From positions 1 to 64,000 of the forward strand of contig JANQGH010000042.1 of assembly GCA_028277405.1 (NCBI GenBank): a stretch of 64,000 bases of DNA, in the 5' to 3' direction. A model generated the notes under the pieces. The model did no database searches and was not told the origin of the DNA. It saw only the letters and a program-made list of their open reading frames with translations. The stretch is from Alphaproteobacteria bacterium. GTDB taxonomy: Bacteria; Pseudomonadota; Alphaproteobacteria; DSM-16000; Inquilinaceae. Position 1 is the stretch's first letter, and every line of letters begins with the position of its first letter. Of this stretch, positions 1 through 8,087 are shown piece by piece. The translations under genes and the position numbers were made by a program.

Positions 1-80
1 TTGCCATCATGCGAAAACTCATCATCCTCGCAAATGCCCTGGTACGCGAAAACCGGAAATGGACACCACAAACGCCTTGA
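1..80 (+). mobile_element. IS110-family transposase, C-terminal end only
   Basis: The frame beginning at base 3 reads into the window and ends at a TGA at 78-80. Its residues include MRKLIILANALVRE followed closely by KWTP, which resembles the usual C-terminus of IS110-family (IS110/IS116/IS902) DEDD transposases. The rest of the gene lies outside the window, so neither its integrity nor the left end of the element can be judged. IS110 elements generally lack clear terminal inverted repeats, and none is visible in the 120 bases after the stop. The assignment rests on a short tail and is moderately secure. Confidence 0.65.
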
Positions 81-201
81 TACAACACGGATACTCTAGC
101 GGAAGGGCGCCGGCGGGCTCGTCACACCAATCCGATGGCAACCGTCAAATCGCGCTGAACGTGATGAACGCGTCGATCCCAGACGGCGTTCTGGAGTCAC
201 T

Positions 202-522
202 TCAGTTCTTGGCGCCGGTCATGTCGCGAATCCATGTGAGCGCGGCGACGGCCCGTGGCAGACCGAGCGTGGGGATCGCCAACAATGCGATCTGTTCCAG
301 CTCCTGGGTACTGATGCCCTCTGCAACCGCGCGGCGTGCGTGGGAGTGTGTGGCCCCTTCGGAACCCACTCCGACGGCGAGCGCGAGCTTCGCCAGCCGG
401 ACCGTCTTTTTGTCCAGCGGCCCCGCGGAGGCACAGGCCGCGCCCAGCTTGGCATAGGCCTGCCAGATATCGGGATGGGCTTCGGCAACTCGGCCGGCGG
501 CGGAGGGAAGCTTTTGAGGCAT
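202..522 (-). CDS. Carboxymuconolactone decarboxylase-like (AhpD fold) small protein
   Basis: This is a 106-residue all-helical protein with the carboxymuconolactone decarboxylase layout: a helix ending VRLAKLALAVGVG, then EGATHSHARRA in the position of the usual redox/active-site helix, then IALLAIPTLGLPRAVAAL. The CxxC pair that gives AhpD its peroxidase-reductase chemistry is absent; the only cysteine is an isolated one near residue 30. Thiol chemistry is therefore unlikely. A good ribosome site (AAGGA) precedes the ATG. It lies 24 bases behind the Crp/Fnr gene on the same strand and is probably co-transcribed, which suggests a link to anaerobic or nitrogen-oxide metabolism. The substrate is unknown. 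Confidence 0.8.
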   Translation of the reverse strand: MPQKLPSAAGRVAEAHPDIWQAYAKLGAACASAGPLDKKTVRLAKLALAVGVGSEGATHSHARRAVAEGISTQELEQIALLAIPTLGLPRAVAALTWIRDMTGAKN

Positions 523-546
523 TTCAATCTTCCTTGATGATTTGAT

Positions 547-1245
547 TTAGATATCTGGGTCGTCGATCAGCGGATTGGGTTTGGCCAAACGCACGAGATC
601 GTCCGGCTTTGTCAGTCCAATGTCGGCGCCATCGACCTCGACACCATAAGGCTTCAAGGTGCCGAAGGCGCGTGACAGGTTTTCCGGCGTCATGCCGAGG
701 CGGCCCGCGAGCGTGCGCTTGTCGACGGGCAGCACCAGTTGCCCAGTTCCGCCCTGCTCGATCTCTTGGCGCAGCAGATAATTGGCAAGCCGCTCGACAC
801 CGGTCCTCAGTTTCAGATCCTTCTGCGCCTTGACCACCGCGCGATAGCGTGAGGCCAGTTCGGTGATGATCGCCTTGTCGAAATGCCGGTCGCGCGCCAT
901 GACGGCGCGGATGTTTTCCGCCGGGATCAGCAGTACGCTCGATTTTTCCAGCGTGCGCGCCGACATCAGATAGACCGCGTCCTTCAAAACCGCCGCCAGG
1001 ATGAAGGTGGCCACGGGCCGAACGACCTCCATCGTCGTCTCGCGGCCGTTCGACCGGGCGAACAGTTCCACCGCACCGGAAACGACGATGTGCAGGAAGT
1101 CGGCTGGCTCGCCTTCGGTGATCAACTGGACCTGTCGGGGGAAGCTTTGCAGGTAGGCGATCTGCATCAGGTCGGCGAAGTTGTCTTCCTCCATATCCGC
1201 GAACAATCGCAGCTTTCGGACCAGGGTCTGGTCACCGTCACGCAT
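547..1245 (-). CDS. Crp/Fnr-family transcriptional regulator of the nitrate reductase locus
   Basis: This is a 232-residue regulator with an N-terminal cyclic-nucleotide-binding-type beta barrel (residues about 10-120), a long dimerisation helix and a C-terminal winged helix. The recognition helix reads TPENLSRAF, with E188, S191 and R192 forming the ExxSR set known to read TTGAT half-sites in FNR. No cysteine is present, so it cannot carry the FNR iron-sulfur cluster; a DNR/NnrR-like NO or haem sensor is possible but unproven. I chose the ATG at 1243-1245 because GGGGGAG lies just upstream; the alternative ATG at 1285-1287 has no ribosome site and sits on the operator palindrome. It is divergent from narK1 and probably controls the whole nar cluster. 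Confidence 0.88.
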   Translation of the reverse strand: MRDGDQTLVRKLRLFADMEEDNFADLMQIAYLQSFPRQVQLITEGEPADFLHIVVSGAVELFARSNGRETTMEVVRPVATFILAAVLKDAVYLMSARTLEKSSVLLIPAENIRAVMARDRHFDKAIITELASRYRAVVKAQKDLKLRTGVERLANYLLRQEIEQGGTGQLVLPVDKRTLAGRLGMTPENLSRAFGTLKPYGVEVDGADIGLTKPDDLVRLAKPNPLIDDPDI

Positions 1246-1285
1246 GTCGATGTCTCCCCCTAAGACAGGGGTATGATTGTCGGTC

Positions 1286-1311
1286 ATTCACTTGATAATT
1301 ATCAAGTGAAT
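1286..1311. promoter_or_regulatory. Perfect 26-bp palindrome containing an FNR-type box, upstream of the regulator
   Basis: The core TTGATAATTATCAA occupies 1292-1305 and the symmetry extends without mismatch to 1286-1311. A minus-strand TATAAT at 1310-1315 overlaps its edge, so a start point for the regulator mRNA would fall inside the palindrome. Occupancy would then repress the regulator gene. The autorepression is inferred; the palindrome is seen directly. Confidence 0.75.
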
Positions 1312-1405
1312 TATAGTCATTTGCCTTTTTCAAGGTAGATTTACAGCAAAATGAATAATAAGGAATATCAAGGCAGTAATTATTTGTGCGCTGCAAACAA
1401 GTGAT

Positions 1406-1444
1406 TTGATCTCGATCAAATAAAAATGGCCGGCCATTGATAAT
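1406..1444 (+). promoter_or_regulatory. FNR-type activator site and -10 element of the nar operon
   Basis: TTGATCTCGATCAA at 1406-1419 is a perfect TTGAT-N4-ATCAA site. GATAAT at 1439-1444 can serve as the -10 hexamer, placing the site centre roughly 39-42 bases before the start point, the usual class II activator position. No good -35 is present, as expected for an activator-dependent promoter. It lies 92 bases before the narK1 ATG. Confidence 0.72.
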
Positions 1445-1510
1445 CGTCTGTTCTGCCTTTGCGCGTCCGCCGAAAGAGCGGGCCGCCAAACTTCAGGTAG
1501 GACGATCACA

Positions 1511-2902
1511 ATGCAGCAATTGGCCGGGGTCACTGTCGGACAACAACGCGGCGCATTAACCGCCAGCACGCTCGCCTTCACGGTCTGTTTCGCCGTCTGG
1601 ACCATCTTTTCGATCATCGGCCTGTCGATCCAGGAAGAGCTGGGACTGACCGACACGCAGTTCGGCATTCTGATTGCGACCCCGATTCTAACCGGGTCGT
1701 TGAGCCGGATTTTTCTCGGCATCTGGACCGATCAGTTCGGTGGCCGACGGGTCTATTCGATCGTCATGATCCTGACCGCGATCGCGGTTTGGCTGCTGTC
1801 CTCGGTCGACAGCTACTTCATGTTCCTGCTGGCCGCGCTGGGTGTCGGCCTGGCCGGCGGCTCGTTCGCCGTCGGCATCGCCTATGTCTCGCAATGGTAC
1901 GACAAGGACCATCAAGGCACCGCGCTGGGCATCTTTGGCATCGGCAATGTTGGCGCGGCGGTAACCAATTTCGGCGCCCCCTTCCTGATGGTGGCGTTCG
2001 GTTGGTCCATGACCGCGCAGATCTATGCCGTCGTGTTGCTGATCACCGCCGTCTTGTTCTTCATCTTCACCAAGGAAGACCCCGCGACGGCCCGGCGCAA
2101 GGCACGTGGCGAAAAACCGGTCTCCGCCTTCATGCAGTTGACGCCTTTGAGACGGCTGCAGGTCTGGCGCTTCTCGCTCTACTACTTCTTCGTCTTTGGC
2201 GCCTACGTCGCGCTCGCGCTCTGGCTGCCGCATTATTATGTCGGCGTCTACGGGCTGGACATTCCGACCGCCGGCATGCTGGCCGCGGCCTATGCGCTGC
2301 CGGGCAGTATCTTTCGCGCGCTCGGCGGCTACCTGTCGGACAAGTTGGGCGCCCGGGCGGTGATGTACTGGACGTTCATCGTTTCCGCCGTGATCTGCTT
2401 TTTTCTCAGCTATCCGCCGACGGACTATGTCGTCCAGGGTGTCGAGGGGCCGATTGCGTTCAACCTGACCATCGGGTTGCCGGTTTTCGTGGCCCTGACC
2501 TTCATCCTGGGCTTCTTCATGAGCCTCGGTAAGGCGGCGGTCTACAAGCACATTCCCGTCTATTACCCGGACCATGTCGGCGCCGTCGGTGGACTGGTCG
2601 GCATGATCGGCGGCCTCGGCGGCTTCATTCTGCCGATCATGTTCGGGCTGATGCACGACATCGTCGGCGTGTGGACCAGCTGCTTCATGCTGCTCTTCGT
2701 TTTCGTCACCGTGGCGCTCGTTTGGATGCACTTTGCCATCCAGCGCATGGAGCGGAAGGCCAGCGCCGAACAGCTGGAAGGCCTGCCGGAGTTGCCCGAA
2801 CTGGTCGAACTGCACGGGCCGGACCATGTCGGCGCCTTAGGTCCGTCGGGCGAGAAAAACACGACACGGACGAACACGCGACAGGCCAATCCGGCCACGT
2901 AA
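1511..2902 (+). CDS. narK: NarK1-type nitrate/nitrite transporter (MFS)
   Basis: This is a 463-residue major facilitator with about 12 membrane helices. It has the nitrate-porter signatures: GIGNVGAAVTNFGAPF after the fifth helix region and GMIGGLGGFILP in the second half. These place it with NarK1-type proteins, thought to be proton-coupled nitrate importers. After the last helix there is a hydrophilic tail of about 45 residues rich in Glu and Leu, then Thr and Asn. The upstream ribosome site is weak (TAGGA). It is the first gene of the nar operon, with narK2 starting 24 bases later. Tandem narK1-narK2 is also known in denitrifiers, where the two may be fused; here they remain separate. Confidence 0.93.
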   Translation: MQQLAGVTVGQQRGALTASTLAFTVCFAVWTIFSIIGLSIQEELGLTDTQFGILIATPILTGSLSRIFLGIWTDQFGGRRVYSIVMILTAIAVWLLSSVDSYFMFLLAALGVGLAGGSFAVGIAYVSQWYDKDHQGTALGIFGIGNVGAAVTNFGAPFLMVAFGWSMTAQIYAVVLLITAVLFFIFTKEDPATARRKARGEKPVSAFMQLTPLRRLQVWRFSLYYFFVFGAYVALALWLPHYYVGVYGLDIPTAGMLAAAYALPGSIFRALGGYLSDKLGARAVMYWTFIVSAVICFFLSYPPTDYVVQGVEGPIAFNLTIGLPVFVALTFILGFFMSLGKAAVYKHIPVYYPDHVGAVGGLVGMIGGLGGFILPIMFGLMHDIVGVWTSCFMLLFVFVTVALVWMHFAIQRMERKASAEQLEGLPELPELVELHGPDHVGALGPSGEKNTTRTNTRQANPAT

Positions 2903-2926
2903 CCCACGGCGGATTTTTGGAGGAAG

Positions 2927-4327
2927 ATGAAGATGGCAACAGCCGAACCAGTCAGTGTCCGCCGGGGACACACGCTCACGGACTGGCGACCGGACGACCC
3001 GGCATTCTGGGACGCCACGGGCCGTAAGATCGCGTCGAAAAACCTGTGGATATCGATCCCATGCCTGCTGCTGGCCTTCTCGGTCTGGCTGGTCTGGAGC
3101 GTCGTCGTCGCCGAACTTCCGTCGATCGGGTTTACCTACAATACAGACCAGCTGTTCTGGCTGGCGGCGTTGCCGGGACTGTCCGGTGCAACCTTGCGCA
3201 TCTTCTATTCGTTCATGGTGCCCGTTTTCGGCGGCCGGCTGTGGACGACTTTGACGACGGCATCATTGATCATACCGGCGGTCGGTATTGGCTATGCCGT
3301 TCAAAACCCAGACACCCCCTACAGCGTCTTTTTGGTCCTGGCGCTGCTCTGCGGTCTGGGCGGCGGCAATTTCGCCTCGTCAATGGCCAACATCAACTTC
3401 TTCTATCCGAAAAGCGCCAAGGGTCACGCGCTGGCGCTGAATGCCGGCCTGGGCAATGCCGGGGTCAGTGTCATGCAGTTCGTCGTGCCGCTGGTGGTCA
3501 CCGCGAGTGTCTTCGGCGTCATCGGCGGCGAACCGCAGGTGACAACGGAAGGCGGCCGGATGTGGTTACAGAATGCGGGCTTCATCTGGGTCCCGTTCCT
3601 GATCATCACCGCTCTGCTCGCCTGGTTTGGCATGGACAATATTGCCAGCGCCAAGGCCTCGTTCCGGGACCAGTCGATCATCTTCAAGCGGTCGCACAAT
3701 TGGATCATGTGCGTGCTCTACACCGGCACATTTGGGTCCTTCATCGGCTACTCGGCGGGTTTCCCGCTGTTGGCCCTGACGGAGTTCCCCGAGGTTCATT
3801 CTCTACAGTTTGTCTTTCTCGGGCCGCTGATCGGCGCCTTGAGTCGAGCCGCGACGGGGTGGGTGTCTGACAAGTTCGGCGGTGGCCGTGTCACGTTCTG
3901 GACCTTCATCGTGATGATCCTGGCGGTCGGCGGTGTGCTGTTCTTCCTATCGATCAAGGACACGCCGGGCGCGTTCTGGGGCTTCTTCGCGATGTTCATG
4001 ATCCTGTTCTTCGCGACGGGCGTGGGCAACGCGTCGACCTTCCAGATGATCCCCTCGATCATGCGCCAACAGGTCAAGCGCCTGATGCCCGGCCTCGACG
4101 ATACGACGTTCGTGCGCCAGGCCGAGCTCGAATCCGGTGCGATCATCGCCTTTACCTCGGCGATCGCCGCCTATGGCGCGTTCTTCATCCCCAAGGCCTA
4201 TGGCTCTTCGATTGCCTATACCGGCGGGCCGGAAATCGCGCTTTGGGGCTTCATGGTGTTCTACGCGCTGTGCGTGGTCGTGACCTGGTTCTTCTATACG
4301 CGGCGCAACGCGCCGGTCCCGTGCTGA
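2927..4327 (+). CDS. narK: NarK2-type nitrate/nitrite antiporter (MFS)
   Basis: This is a 466-residue MFS transporter with a hydrophilic N-terminal segment of about 40 residues before the first helix. It carries NAGLGNAGVSVMQFVVP (nitrate signature 1) and the NarK2-typical segment IIAFTSAIAAYGAFFIP near the C-terminus. NarK2-type proteins exchange external nitrate for cytoplasmic nitrite during respiration. TGGAGGAAG lies a few bases before the ATG. It sits between narK1 and narG in one transcription unit, with narG starting 13 bases after its stop. The functional split between the two paralogues follows from family knowledge and is not shown here. Confidence 0.93.
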   Translation: MKMATAEPVSVRRGHTLTDWRPDDPAFWDATGRKIASKNLWISIPCLLLAFSVWLVWSVVVAELPSIGFTYNTDQLFWLAALPGLSGATLRIFYSFMVPVFGGRLWTTLTTASLIIPAVGIGYAVQNPDTPYSVFLVLALLCGLGGGNFASSMANINFFYPKSAKGHALALNAGLGNAGVSVMQFVVPLVVTASVFGVIGGEPQVTTEGGRMWLQNAGFIWVPFLIITALLAWFGMDNIASAKASFRDQSIIFKRSHNWIMCVLYTGTFGSFIGYSAGFPLLALTEFPEVHSLQFVFLGPLIGALSRAATGWVSDKFGGGRVTFWTFIVMILAVGGVLFFLSIKDTPGAFWGFFAMFMILFFATGVGNASTFQMIPSIMRQQVKRLMPGLDDTTFVRQAELESGAIIAFTSAIAAYGAFFIPKAYGSSIAYTGGPEIALWGFMVFYALCVVVTWFFYTRRNAPVPC

Positions 4328-4340
4328 GGAGTATTGACGC

Positions 4341-7300
4341 ATGAGCCAACTGCTCGATCGGCTGAACTTCTTCACCAAGCGTAATCTGGACGCGTTTTCC
4401 GACGGCTACGGCGTGACCACCCGCGAGGATCGGCGCTGGGAGGACGGCTATCGCAAGCGCTGGCAGCACGACAAGATCGTGCGCTCCACCCATGGCGTGA
4501 ACTGCACCGGTAGTTGCTCCTGGAAGATCTACGTCAAGGGCGGCATCGTCACCTGGGAAACCCAGCAGACCGACTATCCGCGCACCAGGCCGGACCTGCC
4601 GAACCACGAGCCGCGCGGCTGTTCGCGAGGTGCGAGCTATAGCTGGTATATGTATTCCGGCAGCCGGGTGAAGTATCCGCTGGTCCGTTCCCGCCTGGTC
4701 AGGTTGTGGCGCGAGGCGCGCCGGACCCTGCCGCCGGTGGCGGCCTGGAAGTCGATCGTCGAGGACCCTGCTAAGCGCGCTTCCTATATCACGAAGCGGG
4801 GCCTGGGCGGTTTCGTGCGCGCGGAGTGGGACGAGGTGAACGAGATCATCGCCTCGGCCAATGCCTACACGGCCAAGACCTACGGCCCCGACCGGATCAT
4901 TGCCTTCTCGCCGATCCCGGCCATGTCCATGGTCTCCTATGCCGCCGGCTCGCGCTACGTGTCGCTGATGGGCGGCACCTGCATGTCCTTCTACGACTGG
5001 TATTGCGACCTGCCGCCGGCCTCGCCGCAGACCTGGGGCGAGCAGACGGACGTGCCGGAGAGCGCCGACTGGTACAATTCCGGCTTCCTGATCCTGTGGG
5101 GCTCCAACGTGCCGCAGACGCGCACGCCGGACGCCCATTTCTATACCGAGGCGCGTTATCGGGGCGCGAAGTCCGTCGTGGTCAGCCCGGACTATTCCGA
5201 GGCGGCCAAGTTCTCCGACCTGTGGCTGCATCCCAAGCAGGGCACCGACAGCGCGCTGGCCATGGCCATGGGCCACGTCATCCTGCGCGAGTTCCACATC
5301 GACCGGCAGGCGGAGTATTTCGAGGCCTACGCTCGGCAGTACACCGACATGCCGATGCTTGTGCGCCTGGAAGAGCGGGACGGGCGCTACGTGCCGGGCC
5401 AATTGCTGCGCGCATCTGAGTTCGACGGTGATCTCGGCCAGGCCAACAATCCCGATTGGAAGACGGTCGCAATCGACCGGACGTCGGGCAAGATCGTCGT
5501 GCCGCGCGGCTCCGCCGGCTTCCGCTGGGGCGAGCAGGGGCATTGGAACCTGGAAAAGAAGGACGCCGACGGCAACGAGATCGATCCGGTCCTGACCCTG
5601 ATCATGGAGGGCGATCACGACGATACCGTCGATGTCGGTTTTCCGTACTTCGGCAATCGCGAGCACGATCATTTCGAAGGGACTGACCATCCCGACGTGC
5701 TGGCGCGCCGCGTGCCGGTGAAGTCGGTCAAGCTGAAAGACGGCGACGCCCTGGTCGCAACCGTCTTCGACCTGTTCGTCGCCAATTATGGCCTCGATCG
5801 CGGCCTGGGCGGCGAGCATGTCGCCACCGGCTTCGATGAGAACGTACCCTACACGCCGGCCTGGGCGGAGAAGATCACCGGCGTGCCGGCCGATCACATC
5901 GTCACCGTGGCGCGGGAGTTCGCGCGCAATGCCGAGAAGACCAATGGCAAGTCCATGGTCATTCTCGGCGCCGGCCTGAACCACTGGTACCACATGGATA
6001 TGAACTACCGGGGGATCATCAATCTCCTGGTCATGTGCGGCTGTGTCGGCCAGTCGGGCGGCGGCTGGTCCCACTATGTGGGCCAGGAAAAGCTGCGGCC
6101 GCAGACGGGCTGGCTGCCGCTCGCTTTCGCGCTCGATTGGGGCCGTCCGCCGCGGCACATGAACTCGACCTCGTTCTTCTACGCCCACACCGACCAATGG
6201 CGTTACGAGTCGCTGGGCGTCGACGAAATCCTGTCCCCGACGGCACCCGAGGGACCATGGGACGGCGCCCTGATCGACTACAACGTCCGGGCCGAACGCA
6301 TGGGTTGGCTGCCCTCCGCACCCCAGCTCAAGACCAACCCTTTGGAGGTCTCCAAGGCTGCGGCTGCAGCCGGCGTGGAGCCGAAGGACTACGTCGTCGA
6401 CGCTCTCAAATCCGGCGATCTGCGCATGTCCTGCGAAGAGCCGGACGACCCGGCGAACTGGCCGCGCAACCTGTTCGTCTGGCGCTCCAACCTGCTGGGC
6501 TCGTCCGGCAAGGGGCACGAGTACTTCCTGAAGCACCTGTTGGGCACGTCCAACGGCATGATGAACAAGGATCTGGGCGAGGAAGGCGGTGCGAAACCGC
6601 AGGAGGTCGCCTGGCAGGACAAGGCGCCGGAAGGCAAGCTGGACCTGCTGGTGACGCTCGATTTCCGCATGTCGACCACCTGTATCAACTCCGACATCGT
6701 GCTGCCCACGGCCACCTGGTACGAAAAGAACGACCTCAACACCTCCGACATGCACCCCTTCATCCACCCGCTGACCGGCGCGGTGGACCCAGCCTGGGAA
6801 TGCCGATCGGACTGGGACATCTATAAGGGCATCGCGCGCAAATTCTCCGAGGTCGCGCCGGAGGTGCTGGGCGTCGAGAAGGACGTCGTCATGGTGCCGA
6901 TCCTGCATGACACGCCGGGTGAGATCGCCCAGCCCTTCGATGTGAAGGACTGGAAGAAGGGCGAGACCGAGCCGATCCCGGGCAAGACCATGCCCAACAT
7001 CGCGGTGGTCGAGCGCGACTATCCGAACCTTTACAAGCGCTTCACCGCGCTCGGTCCGCTGATGACCAAGATCGGCAATGGCGGCAAGGGCATCACCTGG
7101 AACACCGAGCACGAGGTGGACCATCTCCGCGCGCTGAACGGCGCGGTGACGGAGGAGGGACCGACCAAGGGCATGCCCCGGATCGAAACCGACATCGATG
7201 CCAGCGAGGTGATCCTGATGCTGGCGCCGGAGACCAACGGCGAGGTCGCGGTCAAGGCCTGGCAGGCCTTGGCCAAGAACACCGGTCGTGATCATGCGCA

Positions 7301-8087
7301 TTTGGCGGAGCCGAAAGAAGACGAGAAGATCCGCTTCCGCGACGTCGTCGCCCAGCCGCGCAAGATCATCTCGTCACCGACCTGGTCGGGGCTGGAATCC
7401 GAACACGTCTGCTACAATGCCGGCTACACCAACGTGCATGAGCTGATCCCCTGGCGCACCTTGAGTGGCCGCCAGCAGCTCTATCAGGACCATCTGTGGA
7501 TGCGCGCCTTCGGCGAGGGCTTTTGCGTCTACCGTCCGCCGGTCGACCTGAAGACGGTTAAGCCGGTGATCGACGCCAAGTCCAACGGCAAGCCGCAGGT
7601 GGTGCTGAACTTCATCACGCCGCATCAGAAGTGGGGCATCCACTCCACCTACAACGACAATCTGCTGATGCTGACCCTGAACCGGGGCGGTCCCGTGGTC
7701 TGGATCTCCGAGGCCGACGCCGCCAAGGCCGGCATCGAGGATAATGACTGGGTCGAGGCCTACAACGTCAACGGCGCCCTGACGGCGCGCGCGGTCGTCT
7801 CCCAACGCATGAAGGAGGGGACGATCTACATGTACCACGCGCAGGAAAAGATCATTAACACGCCGGGCTCTGAGACCACCGGCCAGCGCGGCGGCATCCA
7901 CAACTCCGTCACCCGCGCGATCGTCAAGCCGACCCACATGATCGGCGGCTACGTACAGCAATCCTACGGCTTCAACTATTACGGCACGGTCGGCTCGAAC
8001 CGCGACGAGTTCGTCATCGTTCGAAAGATGGAAAACGTCGACTGGCTCGATCAACCCGTGGCCCAGCCCATGGAGGCGGCAGAATGA
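4341..8087 (+). CDS. narG: Respiratory nitrate reductase, alpha (molybdenum) subunit
   Basis: This 1248-residue subunit is almost the same length as E. coli NarG. It reduces nitrate to nitrite at a bis-MGD molybdenum centre on the cytoplasmic side of the membrane. The FS0 cluster ligands are visible as H51, C55, C59 and C94 in HGVNCTGSC and RGCSRGA. The Mo-ligating aspartate is D219 in FYDWYCDLPPASP. There is no cleavable Tat signal, as expected for the inward-facing enzyme. A strong GAGGAG ribosome site precedes the ATG. The stop overlaps the narH start (ATGA), consistent with translational coupling. No molybdenum cofactor genes are linked in this window. Confidence 0.98.
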   Translation: MSQLLDRLNFFTKRNLDAFSDGYGVTTREDRRWEDGYRKRWQHDKIVRSTHGVNCTGSCSWKIYVKGGIVTWETQQTDYPRTRPDLPNHEPRGCSRGASYSWYMYSGSRVKYPLVRSRLVRLWREARRTLPPVAAWKSIVEDPAKRASYITKRGLGGFVRAEWDEVNEIIASANAYTAKTYGPDRIIAFSPIPAMSMVSYAAGSRYVSLMGGTCMSFYDWYCDLPPASPQTWGEQTDVPESADWYNSGFLILWGSNVPQTRTPDAHFYTEARYRGAKSVVVSPDYSEAAKFSDLWLHPKQGTDSALAMAMGHVILREFHIDRQAEYFEAYARQYTDMPMLVRLEERDGRYVPGQLLRASEFDGDLGQANNPDWKTVAIDRTSGKIVVPRGSAGFRWGEQGHWNLEKKDADGNEIDPVLTLIMEGDHDDTVDVGFPYFGNREHDHFEGTDHPDVLARRVPVKSVKLKDGDALVATVFDLFVANYGLDRGLGGEHVATGFDENVPYTPAWAEKITGVPADHIVTVAREFARNAEKTNGKSMVILGAGLNHWYHMDMNYRGIINLLVMCGCVGQSGGGWSHYVGQEKLRPQTGWLPLAFALDWGRPPRHMNSTSFFYAHTDQWRYESLGVDEILSPTAPEGPWDGALIDYNVRAERMGWLPSAPQLKTNPLEVSKAAAAAGVEPKDYVVDALKSGDLRMSCEEPDDPANWPRNLFVWRSNLLGSSGKGHEYFLKHLLGTSNGMMNKDLGEEGGAKPQEVAWQDKAPEGKLDLLVTLDFRMSTTCINSDIVLPTATWYEKNDLNTSDMHPFIHPLTGAVDPAWECRSDWDIYKGIARKFSEVAPEVLGVEKDVVMVPILHDTPGEIAQPFDVKDWKKGETEPIPGKTMPNIAVVERDYPNLYKRFTALGPLMTKIGNGGKGITWNTEHEVDHLRALNGAVTEEGPTKGMPRIETDIDASEVILMLAPETNGEVAVKAWQALAKNTGRDHAHLAEPKEDEKIRFRDVVAQPRKIISSPTWSGLESEHVCYNAGYTNVHELIPWRTLSGRQQLYQDHLWMRAFGEGFCVYRPPVDLKTVKPVIDAKSNGKPQVVLNFITPHQKWGIHSTYNDNLLMLTLNRGGPVVWISEADAAKAGIEDNDWVEAYNVNGALTARAVVSQRMKEGTIYMYHAQEKIINTPGSETTGQRGGIHNSVTRAIVKPTHMIGGYVQQSYGFNYYGTVGSNRDEFVIVRKMENVDWLDQPVAQPMEAAE

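Noticed and set aside
1243-1287. Longer start (ATG at 1285-1287) for the Crp/Fnr regulator
   Set aside because: It lacks a ribosome site and overlaps the palindromic operator. The inner ATG has GGGGGAG at a proper distance and matches the family N-terminus.
4251-7301. Open antisense frame of 1016 codons over narG
   Set aside because: It is the mirror of a GC-rich, well-identified gene with complete NarG motifs. Its residue composition (Gly/Arg/His-rich, no domain) is that of an antisense shadow.
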